Assembly (NCBI GenBank): GCA_000149265.1
Contig: CH003181.1
Span: 361,488 to 425,487, forward strand
DNA: 64,000 nucleotides
Source: Ciona savignyi
Taxonomy: Eukaryota > Chordata > Ascidiacea > Phlebobranchia > Cionidae
Reading direction: 5' to 3'
Under the pieces are notes generated by a model. The model was given only the letters and a program-made list of their open reading frames with translations, was not told the origin of the DNA and did no database searches. Numbering within the stretch: position 1 is the first letter of the stretch; every line of letters begins with the position of its first letter. Both the position numbers and the translations under genes were made by a program. This document shows positions 11,001-21,800 of this stretch, piece by piece.

Positions 11001-13196
11001 TTTAAACATACTGAACAAAATAAAACATCGGATAACTGGCAAAAGACAACCATAATCTAAACAAAATACGGTACCGGTACCTTAATTATTCAACCGTGAC
11101 GATATTTCAACTTCACAACTCGTAACAAACAAATATGACGTCATTGCCAATCTCTCTCTTGTTTATATATCTCCGCTGTGACGAACTACCATTGTTACAG
11201 CATAATGTACATTATGTACACATTGAGCCACGGTTTGACTTGCTGTGCAAAAACATGCAGAACCATGCAGCTCATTAAATAACAAACTCAGTTTTCGATC
11301 TTTGTAAATACTGTTGTTTGTCTGCTTTTTTACCGTACTCTTACATTCTTACAACTTAAAATAACTTAAAAAGACAAAAAGGGGTCGTAAATTTTTTTGA
11401 TAATGAGAAAAGGGTCGCTCGTAAAAAAGTTTGGGAAGCCCTGGTTTAGGGTCTTTGTTGTAATATTTAAAAAAAAGAAAAATCGTTAAAAAATCAAATG
11501 AGTTTCCGGTCTTCGGAATAGCATTATAACTACCAACCATAAGAAACAGGATCGAAGCGTAGTAATTGAGAAAGAGAAGGGTTTCTTTGCCTTTACACAT
11601 CCACTCAGCATAGACCCATTCCCCCTGGACATCTTCCACCATTTTGAATGGAAGGGTGAAAAGAAAGAAAGAATCGGCCAATGCAAGCTGCAGCACGTAC
11701 CTGGGAGACGACCACATTAGCCTAATTGTGACAATTTAGGATTTACCCAACACATAAATTAACGAACAAAATCTAGGACAACACAGTGAAACTAATACAT
11801 GTCAAACTCGTTATATATTTGTACATCTATAATGTGCTGTTAATGTTGATAAGTCTTGCGTTCTGGGGGATTTGTAATTGTTTAATTATAAAGTAGTTCA
11901 CATTTCAGTCCAAAGACCCTAATCAAAACTGAATGGTGGCTATTCGGCTGTGTGCTTTGGTAAGGCACTAAGCGAATGTCGCCAGCACTTTAATGGATTA
12001 TACCATAACTAAACGGAAGTCCTATTCACATGCAACCAAAAGGCCCTTTCACATGGGAAATTGTCATTACCTCGCATCCACCGCCCGGTAACAAACTCTA
12101 ATGCAGTTTGTTGATATGAGTACAACCAATAACAAACTGTTTTTTTTACCGAGCGAAGTTTCGAACCCATGATGGCTCGTTACCAGGACCGATTGTTTTG
12201 TACAAGAGTCGGTATATGTGTCTGTCGCGTTGACCACTCGGCCATACGAGACCGTACAACAAACTGTTTTTTAATATAATTATTTTTTACCAAGCTCAGT
12301 TTCGGACCCATGATGGGCTCGTCCCTAAGACCGTTTATTGTTTACAGTAAGGTGGGATGGGCCTATATGTATCGGTTGTGTTAACCTTTCGGCCACACGA
12401 CCGTACACAAACTGTTTTTTCTTATTCTCATGTCCAGTGAAACACTCACCATCTAGTGATTAAATTCGATCCCATAATGTTCCGACTGAAAGTCGACGTA
12501 CTAGCCCACATAGCTATATGTAGACTATAACACTTTTCTGTCTTTAATTTACTTCAGCATTTATTATACCGCACATGCATACGCTATAAACATGTATCTA
12601 AACCGAAGACCTTTAACTTACTTACCAATGAGTGACCGATTTCTTGTATTCCCGCAGAACCAAAATCACAAAGATAACCAACAAGTTTCCGATTAAACCA
12701 ACTGTGCATATTATCCCAGAAAACACGACTTTGGCTACATTAACTTGGTGCGAGGGTCCAGGATTACCTAGAACCGCCATTGATAACATTGAGTGGTTTA
12801 ACAGGTTTAAAACCTGCAGATGCAATTCTCGCTAATGGAGAAATCTCGTAAAATATTCAGGTTATCTTTTGCCTACTACTAGGTTACCTGATCAATTACA
12901 GCCTAATATGGGATAGGAATATTTCTACACGTTAAGCCATAACTTTACCAAAACCTCTGGAAATTCCTAATCAAATGACCAACTAGTTCCGGGCAGGCTA
13001 CTTTTTTATAACACCCTGATCCGCAAATAAAGTTTGCCAGTCCAAACCTAGGGTCGATATATTTAGACCATCGCTGTGCTCTTACTGGGCCATAGTTCGA
13101 AATTCTTTACGGATACATAAGTAAATCACTAGGAACAATTCTTTAAAACTTACCAAAATCCAACTGTAGAGCACTTCCCATTAAAGTGTTTGCCAT
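2022..13196 (-). CDS. Class A peptide-type GPCR, tandem copy A (9 exons)
   Basis: Seven-transmembrane receptor of the rhodopsin class, placed by inference near the somatostatin/galanin/urotensin peptide receptors; the ligand is unknown. Coding exons (minus): 13196-13154, 12827-12626, 11700-11538, 7455-7274, 5049-4833, 4272-4036, 3357-3245, 2634-2488, 2175-2022, giving about 485 aa with consistent phases. Landmarks: TM1 with GN motif (aa 48-72), LALAD Asp (aa 91), TM3 Cys (117), DRY (141-143), TM4 Trp (171), second-loop Cys (243), TM5 Pro (267), CWLP in TM6 (329-332) and NPYLY in TM7 (370-374). Asn sites NHS and NHT lie in the N-terminus and extracellular loop 2. The C-tail is basic, then acidic. 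The exon 2 acceptor (…GCGAG) is the weakest junction. Intron 3 carries a MITE and a hAT element. Nothing in the coding sequence looks broken. Confidence 0.92.
3003..3185 (-). repeat. Degenerate SINE-1 copy
   Basis: Old copy of the main tRNA-derived SINE in reverse orientation. Recognisable pieces are the AACTAGCTAGCGACCAGCTTCGAA block and the GAAAGGCGATAC head remnant. It sits in the copy A intron next to the TM7 exon. Confidence 0.55.
6983..7210 (+). repeat. SINE-1 copy (tRNA-derived, ATCCT tail)
   Basis: Contains the SINE-1 body in order: GTCGGTTGTGTCCTTGGGCAAGGCACT, AACCCAGCGGAT, the GAAGGAACGTGT stretch, ACACAACACACTGCAATA, GTAACCCGACGGTGGGCGCGA, TGACGATTGCCCGTGTGTTAACCCC, GGGGATAAACATGAATATCC and a TATCCTAT tail. 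The tRNA-like head is missing. It lies in copy A intron 4. Confidence 0.85.
7492..8012. mobile_element. Tigger/pogo-like MITE with TA target duplication
   Basis: Non-autonomous DNA element of 521 bp. It begins CAGTTGAACCCCGCTTACC and ends GGTCATCAAGCGGGGTTTCACTG, which are inverted repeats of each other, and is flanked by TA on both sides (7490-7491, 8013-8014). A CAGT…CCCGCTT terminus with TA target is typical of Tc1/mariner-superfamily pogo/Tigger elements (family knowledge). The interior has GGTGGTCG-type repeats (GGTGGTCGTGGTATCG near the right end) and no transposase. It is inserted in copy A intron 3, right beside the TM3-4 exon. Confidence 0.85.
8918..9105 (-). repeat. Degenerate SINE-1 copy nested in the hAT element
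   Basis: Reverse-orientation copy with GGTTACCAGAGCTAATTGCAGTGTGTTG, GGGTTCAGGCAATGTC, CCTTGCCCAAGG and a TAGCTAGCAGCTGATTTCGACC head remnant. It marks insertion after the hAT element arrived. Confidence 0.65.
10180..10479 (-). CDS. Unrecognised ORF inside the hAT element
   Basis: A 99-codon open frame within the hAT element. The stretch CIKPEAIPLLNLP faintly recalls the C-terminal end of THAP zinc-finger domains, where a Leu/Ile-Lys-Pro-x-Ala-Ile/Val-Pro stretch is common, but the N-terminal C2CH zinc ligands are not evident. No ATG context supports the start (the first codon is an alternative one). Treat it as a possible decayed fragment of an element protein, or as chance. Confidence 0.2.
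   Translation of the reverse strand: MNLFAKQENNCHNNVLKRYPKIQDEKIGRIILPWFFTKEMHEFVKDTKTEDIILNPPSNRKCIKPEAIPLLNLPHRTGDRPIKTEVSRFAYLITAACHK
10634..10829. mobile_element. Foldback MITE (family M), copy 1, nested in hAT
   Basis: Short element starting GGGCAACACTAAAAGGAGGGAAG and ending in a CTGTTTTCCTCC type inverted end, with a central tract of CTAAACACTAATATCAA type. The same architecture occurs at 15.2, 25.1 and 48.0 kb. No coding capacity. Confidence 0.6.
12130..12255 (-). repeat. SINE-2 copy (small tRNA-like repeat)
   Basis: On the minus strand this reads as a tRNA-like unit: GGCCGAGTGGTCAACGCGAC (box A-like), GATACATATACCGACTCTTGT-type middle, then GGGTTCGAAACT (box B-like) and a poly-T/A end. 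No acceptor stem closes, so it is a retroposed tRNA-like repeat and not a tRNA gene. It is one of many copies in the window. Confidence 0.75.
12275..12415 (-). repeat. SINE-2 copy
   Basis: Second adjacent copy of the small tRNA-like repeat, with the same CCAAGCTCAGTTTCGGACCCATGATGGGCTCGT and GTTAACCTTTCGGCCACACGACCGT landmarks on the plus strand. It sits close to the TM1 exon of copy A, in intron 2. Confidence 0.7.
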
Positions 13197-15700
13197 TTTT
13201 GCCTTTTTATCTTATTCTTTACTGCAAATACCAAACGGCAATACAAATTAAGGAATCATTTGTGAGAATTTGCTAAAATTTGTGAGAATTTACCTAAATT
13301 GTTAAGAATTTAGCTAAAATCATTATTTTTTACATAAATTTTTACATAAAGACTTGTTCTTTAAAGTACCAACATTTAAAGCATTAAGTTACCTTAGTTA
13401 ATTGTTCAAACTTTTCTCACGACCGACTAACGTACAAAACGGTATAAAACTGAGGTTTCTTTTCTGAGCCTATGTGCGCACGGTTATATAAAAAAGGTAC
13501 AAAAGGTTTCTAAAGAAGAAAAGCTTAACCATGCTAGGTATAAAAAATAATAATATCATATGACAAAGGCGACTTACACACACCAGCCAATTTCGACCTA
13601 CTGATTATATAAACACGGATTACTAACAGTAGGACCGTTTCTCGGTCTTTTGACGTATAGTTGCTTCCGATTACCTTAACCGTCGGTAAAATTGATTAGC
13701 CTCTTTTACTCTATGATGACGACATACCTATTTATAACCACAAGTTTATAGATGGTAATTTGTGTATGGCTTAGTGTTTTATAAATTCTTTACCTGTGGT
13801 ATGTTGTACTGTTTATTTCGGGTTTTTGTTTAATTTATAGATTTATCGACATATTAGTAAATGGTTTTGATCGTAGACGAAATAATTTTTTATATTCCGA
13901 GACGAAATTTTTTAAGATAAAATCAGATTTTTGGAAAAACTTTTTCTAATAAGTCGTCGTTAGATTGTTAAATACCTACCGTTGTATGACTGGGGCTACT
14001 ACATTGTGTTTTAAAATGATACAGACTTGTTCACTGTTTTATCAACAATGTCATAATAAATCCGGTAAATAACATTCCAGCAGGTCTGTAGTTCTGCGAT
14101 GACTGGAATAAGCTGATCAACATCTTGAGCGAGATAGTTCGTTTAATAATTATAACCATGTCCATGGGCAATTTTAATTTGCCATTGACCGAATTCACTA
14201 GAATAACCGGAATTCATAAAATATCGACCACAATACGCTGCAATAGCTTCGGTAACTTAACACCGTTATGACGATTATTCTTTGTTTTTCTAATTACTGA
14301 TATAATTATAACTGAAATATTCTATTCTATATTGTAAAAGACAAATGCTTATTTTCAGAACAACGGTATTAGGGTGTTCCTAAGAGTTTATAAACTGGAA
14401 AATTTATATTGGCATAGCTTGAAATAACGCGGCATTATCTAAAACTTCCTGATTTTATTCGAGAAAGTTTGTAAATCAAAAATCTTGTAAATGACGATTT
14501 TCTAATGAATAGTTTTTGTACAATATTTACCAAAATGTAACTTAACCGGAGCCAAAATATACAATTTGAGTCTCACTATCATAGATAATTCCAAAACTAA
14601 CTTACTAAAACTATCAATGGTCCGTTTAACTCACGGAAAGGAGCGAACAGTTTTATAGTTCGGTGAAATGGTTGGAAAAAGGAAAAAAAAACAATAGAGA
14701 TATTCCCTCGTGACATCAATTTAAAATATTTACAATATGGCGACGATAAATTTTACACTTAGTCCAGTTCACACAGCAAAGAAAACACTAAAAACCGACT
14801 TCAGCTGTGGCGACGTCCGACGAATTTGTAATTGTTCGAAAATGGTAAATTATTATATACAATTTTAATTCAACCCATTTCGTTACTCTATTTAAATTAA
14901 CAGTGGTAAAATTTCATTTTATTTAATTTAAAATAGAAATTTGTGGGATTCGCGGTGTCACATAAATTCGTGTTGTCCTCGACCAACTACAAACAAGTAA
15001 AATTGGAAGATGCGAATATACTTGTGATTATGTACACACATACACTATATATAATTATACGAAAAACAACACACTGTGAATAAGATAACTTTGTTCATAA
15101 CTGATGGTGTCAGTGGGTTAAGATCTACATTGCTTATAAGTTTTGCTATGACTCCACATGCTAAGTTTTGATCCCACGTTGGGCTCATCACTTAAACTGT
15201 TTTTGGGAGAAAACTAAAAGGACGGAAAGCGGGAAGCCGGAAAGTGGGGAAACTGCACACCAAAATGAATATTAGGGCATTACAATTAGTTTTAAACATA
15301 GGGTTGGAGGGTTATTGCTGGGGTTAAGATTAGTGTTTAGGGAAAGGGTAAATTAATTTCCATAGTTTTAGTGAGCACTTTTCCTTCGTCCCTCCTTCCC
15401 GCTTTCCCTCCCTTTAGCGTTCCCCTGTTTTTGTACGCATATAGAAAATTTGCTTATAAGTTAAGAGAAGCAACACTTGCCACACAACCGCTCTTTATAT
15501 CAAAAAGGAAATCAAAATAGTTCTGATTAATAATTGTTTTACTGAAGTAAGTTTCGAACCCATAATTGATTTGTCACCAAGACCATTTGATACAATGACC
15601 GAATGGTAAAGACAATCGTATATTGTTTTATAATTTTAATGCAAATCTACTATGATTACCTTTTTCTGACGTTACGATCCCTTCGATAGTTTTATATATA
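13197..15700. other. Intergenic between receptor copies A and B
   Basis: About 2.5 kb between the start of copy A and the end of copy B. It is AT-rich. It holds a short GTGAGAATTT-type tandem repeat (13,258-13,320), a family M MITE at 15.2 kb and a SINE-2 remnant near 15.55 kb. The copy A promoter must lie in the lower part, but I see no clear TATA box or known site that I would defend. Confidence 0.6.
15203..15430. mobile_element. Foldback MITE (family M), copy 2
   Basis: Begins GGGAGAAAACTAAAAGGACGG and ends CCCTCCTTCCCGCTTTCCCTCCCTTTAGCGTTCCCC. The two ends are long imperfect inverted repeats, with a TTTTAGTGAGCA-type inner border. The interior contains a GGTTAGGG-like tract (TTAGTGTTTAGGGAAAGGG). 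No ORF. Confidence 0.7.
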
Positions 15701-15817
15701 GTTATATATATTTGTGTCCATGGGCGCAGTTATTTTATTTTTATATAATTATTCGTTAAAAGGAAAAACGCGGGAAAGTTCCTGCGCACGGTTATTCGTG
15801 CACCAATCAACCACAGA

Positions 15818-18800
15818 TCACTTTTCTTCCACCAACACCAGCCCATCACTTTCGCCATTTTCGATTTGCTCTGGATTTTCTTTAGTTCCTGTGTCCACGG
15901 GGAAAAGTTGCTGGGTTTCGGCCATGCTGATATTTGCTTCCTTAATCTGTGACGTACTGGAATCTCCAGCTTTTCTGAAAATGTTATATCTCCGATTAAT
16001 TGCCTTATACAAGGACACAAGGCCACACAATCTTACAAAAATGCATTTACTTTAAAGATCGAAACTACCAATTTATGTTCATGGCCGCCATTTTATTTCC
16101 AATTGGGTTAAAATTGCTTAACGCAAAAATTTGCAAAATAAAAGTCTAAATTATACGCAACACACTGCAACTGTTCCGGTAATCCGACGGTCGGCGCGAT
16201 GTGTTCTGGCGATTGCCCGTTATTTACCTTGCGTTTTCCCATTTACGGGGATAAACATAAATATTCTGTCCTATCCTATTCTAAGTCTTATATATAACGC
16301 CCTACTATATTTTAACTGATAGATTGACACTCTACAAGCGAGTCAAACAATACAATAACAAAAAATACGTACTTGTGAATCATTGTCACACCCGTAGCAC
16401 TGCTGACCGACTTAACTATTCTTCCGTTTGAGAGCTTTTTAGTGAAACGTAAAGAAGTGCCACGATCGGAGAGTTCAGTAGTTCTTGCTTTAACGGATCT
16501 TCTCACCGTAGTTGCAACCGAGCTATGGTAATAAATTGATTTTAGGATAGCCTATTTATTACCGAAATTAATCAATTTGATACCCGATTGAGTTAAGTTA
16601 GGAGAAGATATACATTTTTATTTTCGTTATATCAACCATCCAAATAGGACACTTATTTATTTTTCGGTCTAGGTATGAATCAGACGCGTTAACCATTCGG
16701 TCACACAACTTCAAATACCACAGTCATTTTTAGTTAGTTTTACTGGGCTAAGTTTCGAGCTGATAATGGCTGGTCCATAATACCGTTTTTTATCGAATTA
16801 GGATATACCATACGATAGGATCGTCAGTATATGATAGACACGTTCCTTTATTTTGGTAGAACCCATTAATCCGCTTCGTTCAGGCAATGTCCGTAAATTG
16901 CCTTGCCCAAGGACACAACCGTTTAGCTAGCGACTAGTTTCCACCCTGTAACCTTTCGATTGAAAGGCGACGCACTTAACCGCCAGACTAACTGGCGGAT
17001 ATGTCGCGTTACCCACTGTAATTTTTTCGTTCCTTTGAATAAACCAGGAGTTTCCTGTCCTATAATGTTTTGAATTCAAACATAGCATTTAAGCACTTAC
17101 TTCCAAAAATTTAAACATACTATACTTACTTCCAACGTCTTGAAATTCCGGTGCCAAGGAAACAGTAAAGATACGGGTTTAGAGCAGAGTTTAGATACAC
17201 AAGTAGTGACGCAGCTACTGGTAATGTCTCGCACAAGTGTGACTAAAGATAGGATAAGATATTTATGTTTATTCCCGTGAATGGGTCAGTGTTTTAATAC
17301 TTCATTTTTTCTACCGCGGTGATAGTCTACACACGTGCATACTTTTACCTATCCCAAACTTTGCCGTTGACATCCAACAACCTAAATGATCAAACTATAA
17401 GCCCTCTCATAATATCCTATGGTTTTACCTGGATAGACTTGATACCAGCGATTTTCGCCATATGTACGGCATGGAACGGCAACCAGCAGAACACGAAGCA
17501 AGCCACAAGTGAAGCGCACATTATAGTGACGCGTCTACGATCGCGATCCGACCGAGAAGAATGTTTCCTTCCTCTACAAGAAGATCCTGGCGGGGGATTG
17601 CTGTGTGTGCTGGCTGTGCGCATGCGCGTGGTGGAGAGACGGTGAATGATGAGACCGTAACACGCGACCATAACCTGTAAAGGTTTTGACCCGGAAATCT
17701 TAACAGTTGTAAAAGTATTGACCCGGAAATCTTAACAGTTGTAAAGGTGTTGCCCCGGAAATTTCAACAGTGAATTGTATTTGGCATTTTAAATACCTTT
17801 ATATAATGATGATCCATGTATTGAACCCATGACGGGCTATTTACTAAGACAGTTTTATATATAAAAGAGTATATGTAACCTTTCACCCAACTAACGTTCC
17901 AGTGTTTGCAACGTTGAGCGATAGTTCAATAAATGACTAGCTAGCGGGCAGTTTCAAAGCTGCAATCCTCAGGCTGAAAAGCGAATCACAAACCGCCAAG
18001 CTAAGTTGCTTACCAAAAGAGGAATTAAGAACATGACCACAAAATTGTACACAATCATCGCTGTCCATCCGCTTGGTCTTGTCCAATAGTGACAAGCTAT
18101 GTCAATTCCTTCTCCCAAGGTTGGGTCAGTAAAGGCTGATGCATTTACCAATGTACTGAGAAGGTTGATTGAATTCAAGTCTTCAGATGCAGTATCGTTG
18201 TAGTAGTACTCTGGACTGGGGGATAAAAGTAAAGTATGTGGGGGGGGGGGTATAAACGGCATTTAAAATAAGACTTACTTAAAGCTATATAGCCATTAAT
18301 ATGTTTGTAAATAATTTGTTTCTGTTAGTGTACTTTAAGTAAAAAAAACAATATTTACACACCCAACAAGCTAGATCATGGGTTTAATATAAGAAGTAAT
18401 ATGCTAACGTGACTCTACACCACATCAGATAACTGGCTGTGCGCAGATTAACTTGAAAATGCATTCGTCGTGCTTTTCAAAAATTTAAACTTTACCTAGA
18501 TTTGGAGGCCGCGCCATATTTAATATCTATATCATTTTTGTGTTGATGTGTTTAAACGATTGTGCATGTTACGTATTTTCCCGTCTCTGTGTTATGAATT
18601 GTTTCACAGTTGACATTAGGCTATACGTGGTAAATGAATAAAGTAAAATAAACTATATTGCGCTTACTAGTCCATGTAGCTTGAGTTGCCGATATCAAAA
18701 AAAATCCCTGAGTCTCCGAAATCCGCCTCTAAAGTATCCTCTGTCCCAGTGTAGTTGGTAGATGAATTCATGTCTATCCAAGTCGGTAAATAGAATTGTA

Positions 18801-21800
18801 CATCTCTACATTTTAAGAAAATATTGTGGTTAAAGGTGGATTTTATATTGGCGTATAGCTATTTTTGGAGTATGCACTATTATTATTGTCCCGTTTCGAT
18901 ACTAAATATATGTTTTTCCATGTTTAACATGCATTTGTTTTATCGTTCGTTTAATCTTTTTTTTACCGAGCCAAGTTTCGAACCCATGATGGGCTTATCA
19001 CCAGCACCGTTTTTTTTTTGTACAAGAGTCGGTATACGTATCGGTCGCGTTAACCACTCGGCCACACGTCGTTCGTTTAACCTTAACTTATAACCAACTT
19101 GAACATCCCATCTTGTGCCACCTCCGGGAAAAACCTAAGTGTTTTTAGGGATCGACTTCTAAATCGAATGGGACACAAAATATTTTTTTTGTGGGGGGAG
19201 GGGGCATAATGCTTGTTATAAGCATGCACGTTCACCATTTTTTTACCAAATCGGCTTATTCATTCAGGTTGAATCTACTAATACTATCTGATAGTTATTT
19301 TTATTGACCCTTTCATGTCCACCTTAATTGAACAAAATCAACCCTCCGATAGCTGCTTTGGGCGTCGATATCACGGAATCGTATTATTTTAGATATATTA
19401 ATTAGTAATGAGTATGACCCTATGTTAGGGATCTCTTAGCTTTTTACGTGATGGCGTGTCGTTATATTATGCCAAGTTTGGATGGGAAATTCCGGGTACC
19501 ATTCTAATATTTGCTCGCAGAAATAAGCGTTTTGCACTGTGCATGTATGTGATGTATATTAAAGGAATTTTAAATATGTAATCAGGTACTCAAGCAGTTT
19601 AGCTTGCAGAAACATATATTGTGCGTTTAAATACAGAAAGTGAGGATTAGCGCGTGATTGATACTTTTGTTCGTTGTGGCTTTAACCCGTGGAGATTAAA
19701 TCTTGGCTGCTTTAAAATCGCGAGTTATTCCTATTCCAAAAGATATTCCAAGTTAGGGTAGGATATATATTTATGTTTATCCTAGTGAATGGGAAAACCA
19801 AGGTGGTTAACACACGGGCAATCGTCAGATTATCCTCGCGGCCTACCGTCGGGTATACCGGAGTTATTGGAGTGTGTGCCTTGCCCAAGAAAAACTGACA
19901 ACCTAGCGACTAGTTTCGAATTTTCAACCGTTCGGTTAAAAGGCGCCGCAGAAATCTACCAGACGCAAGTTATGAGACGCAAAAAGTGAATAAATTATTC
20001 ATCCCATACTCAGTATACAAAAGGCATTTGCATCAATCTATTTAATCCAATTTACATGCAGTACGGTTCTGGACCGATCCTCATATTTTGTTGAAAGCAT
20101 TTTGGTAATTCCTCCACTGTATAACCATCTTCAAGACATTTCGCCGTCTCGTTGGCTGGATCGGGTGGGAACTGGTAACTGGATTGATAGTAAACACTAT
20201 TAACTAAATGTGACAATGTAGTTTTTCGGTGAACGCCATGTAAACAAAATACTTTCGCTTGAAAGGTTAAAAAATCTGGTAGAAAAAGACAACGTTAGTA
20301 CATACACAACCATACTGTTAACATTGTAGTAAGCTACACAGCACACTGCAACAGATCCAGTAACCCAACGGTGGGCGCAAGGTAATCTGACGATTGCCCA
20401 TGGTATTAACCTCCTTGGTTTTCCCTTAATTCACGAGGATGAACAGAAAATCCTTGCCACGCTAATAAATAAAGTCAAATGAAATAAACACTATTTACTG
20501 TGTTGTAGCCTACACACACACAGACAAACATACACACCTATACTGTTACCATTGTTATGTCGATAATGATACTATCACTGCCTTTAATTCTCACTGTTAT
20601 AGTGTGATAAGTCTATAGATTATACATTAAACAAACTTTTACCCGCATAAACAAGATCCCTTTTGTCCGATTTTAAAGCTGTAAAGCATTACAGGAATGC
20701 ACATCAACAGTGCTACTAGCCAGTTGACAGTGGTGATAACGGCTGATACGCCCCGTGTGTGAAGGAACTTTCGAGCTTTCGAAAAAGTGTGGCAAACAGC
20801 AAGGTAGCGGTCAATACTCAATATCTGAAACATATATTTACGAGTGTCTCAGTTGGTTATTCTTTCTATCTTTCCAATGCTAACTGACCTCACAGAAAGG
20901 AATGTTTATACCGATGGCGAGCCTAGCACATGCTGCTTCCACAGCAAAAATACTGTGAAATCTCCACCATTGCAAGTCAGCAAAACACTCATTTAAATAC
21001 CATTACTACATAAGGGCCACAAAATAGATGTCTTTTAAATGGTTATACGCCTTCTTTTAGTCGGTGTTTGGTCGTGTGGCCGAAATGTTAACGCGACCGA
21101 TACATATGCTGACTCCTAACAAAAAGTGTTCTAGTGGGCGAGCCCATATGTGAATCGAAACTTTGCTACACGAACATACAAAAACGTAAGAGGTGCTATA
21201 TAACACCAATAATATCCGAAATATCTTGTGTCGGTTAGCAGTGGATTTTACTATAATTTAAATTTTAGGAAAAACACAAATTAAACCGAATGCTTTGTAT
21301 AGAATATCTCAAACACACTACAATAGCCCCGGTAAAATATTTGTGGGCATGGGTGAACTTAAAGACTTTTGATATGAGAAAGCCTTTTGCGTTTTCCCAC
21401 TGGTGATATAAAGCAAAAACTTATCGTTATGTAGTCGGTTGTTTTGCCTTGGGAAATAAGGTACTGAACGAACATTGCCTGTTCCCCGCGGATTAATGGA
21501 TCCTACTTAATCAAATGAGCGTGTGAGTCATACACAAAACACACAAAACTTTGCACTAGCTCCGGTAACCTGACTGTGGGATCGAGGTGATCTGACGATT
21601 GCCCGTGTGTTAAACTCCTTAGTTTTTCCATTCACAGGGATAAACATGAATATTCTATCATATCCTCTCCTAATATATTAGACTACCAACCACAAGAAAC
21701 AGGATTGAAGCGTAGTAATTGAGAAACAGAAGGGTTTCTTTGCCTTTACACATCCACTCCGAATAGATCCAATTTCCGTGAATATCTTCCGCCATATTGA

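Larger units (their letters stand above)
8185..11443. mobile_element. hAT-superfamily element in receptor intron 3
   Basis: 3,259-bp element. The left end is CAGTGCTTCCCAAACT and the right end is AGTTTGGGAAGCCCTG, a near-perfect 16-bp inverted repeat of hAT type. The 8-bp target duplication GTTTAGGG is exact (8177-8184 and 11444-11451). A longer subterminal inverted repeat of about 48 bp lies at 8407-8455 and 11130-11180 (core ATATATAAACAAGAGAGAGA). I see no intact transposase; a minus-strand ORF at 10479-10180 is the only coding-like piece. A SINE and a foldback MITE are nested inside, so the insertion is not very recent even though the target site is preserved. Confidence 0.88.

Noticed and set aside
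15730..16026. Minus-strand frame with KMAKVMGWCWWKKSDLWL and similar frames at 302-517 and 1937-2320
   Set aside because: All three are the same alternative frame of the receptor terminal exon and 3' UTR. The spliced frame ends at TGA inside them and matches the acidic tail in all copies.
18960..19076. Possible tRNA-Ser-like gene
   Set aside because: Same unit recurs many times with decay and a poly-T run in the middle; stems do not close. Assigned to SINE-2.
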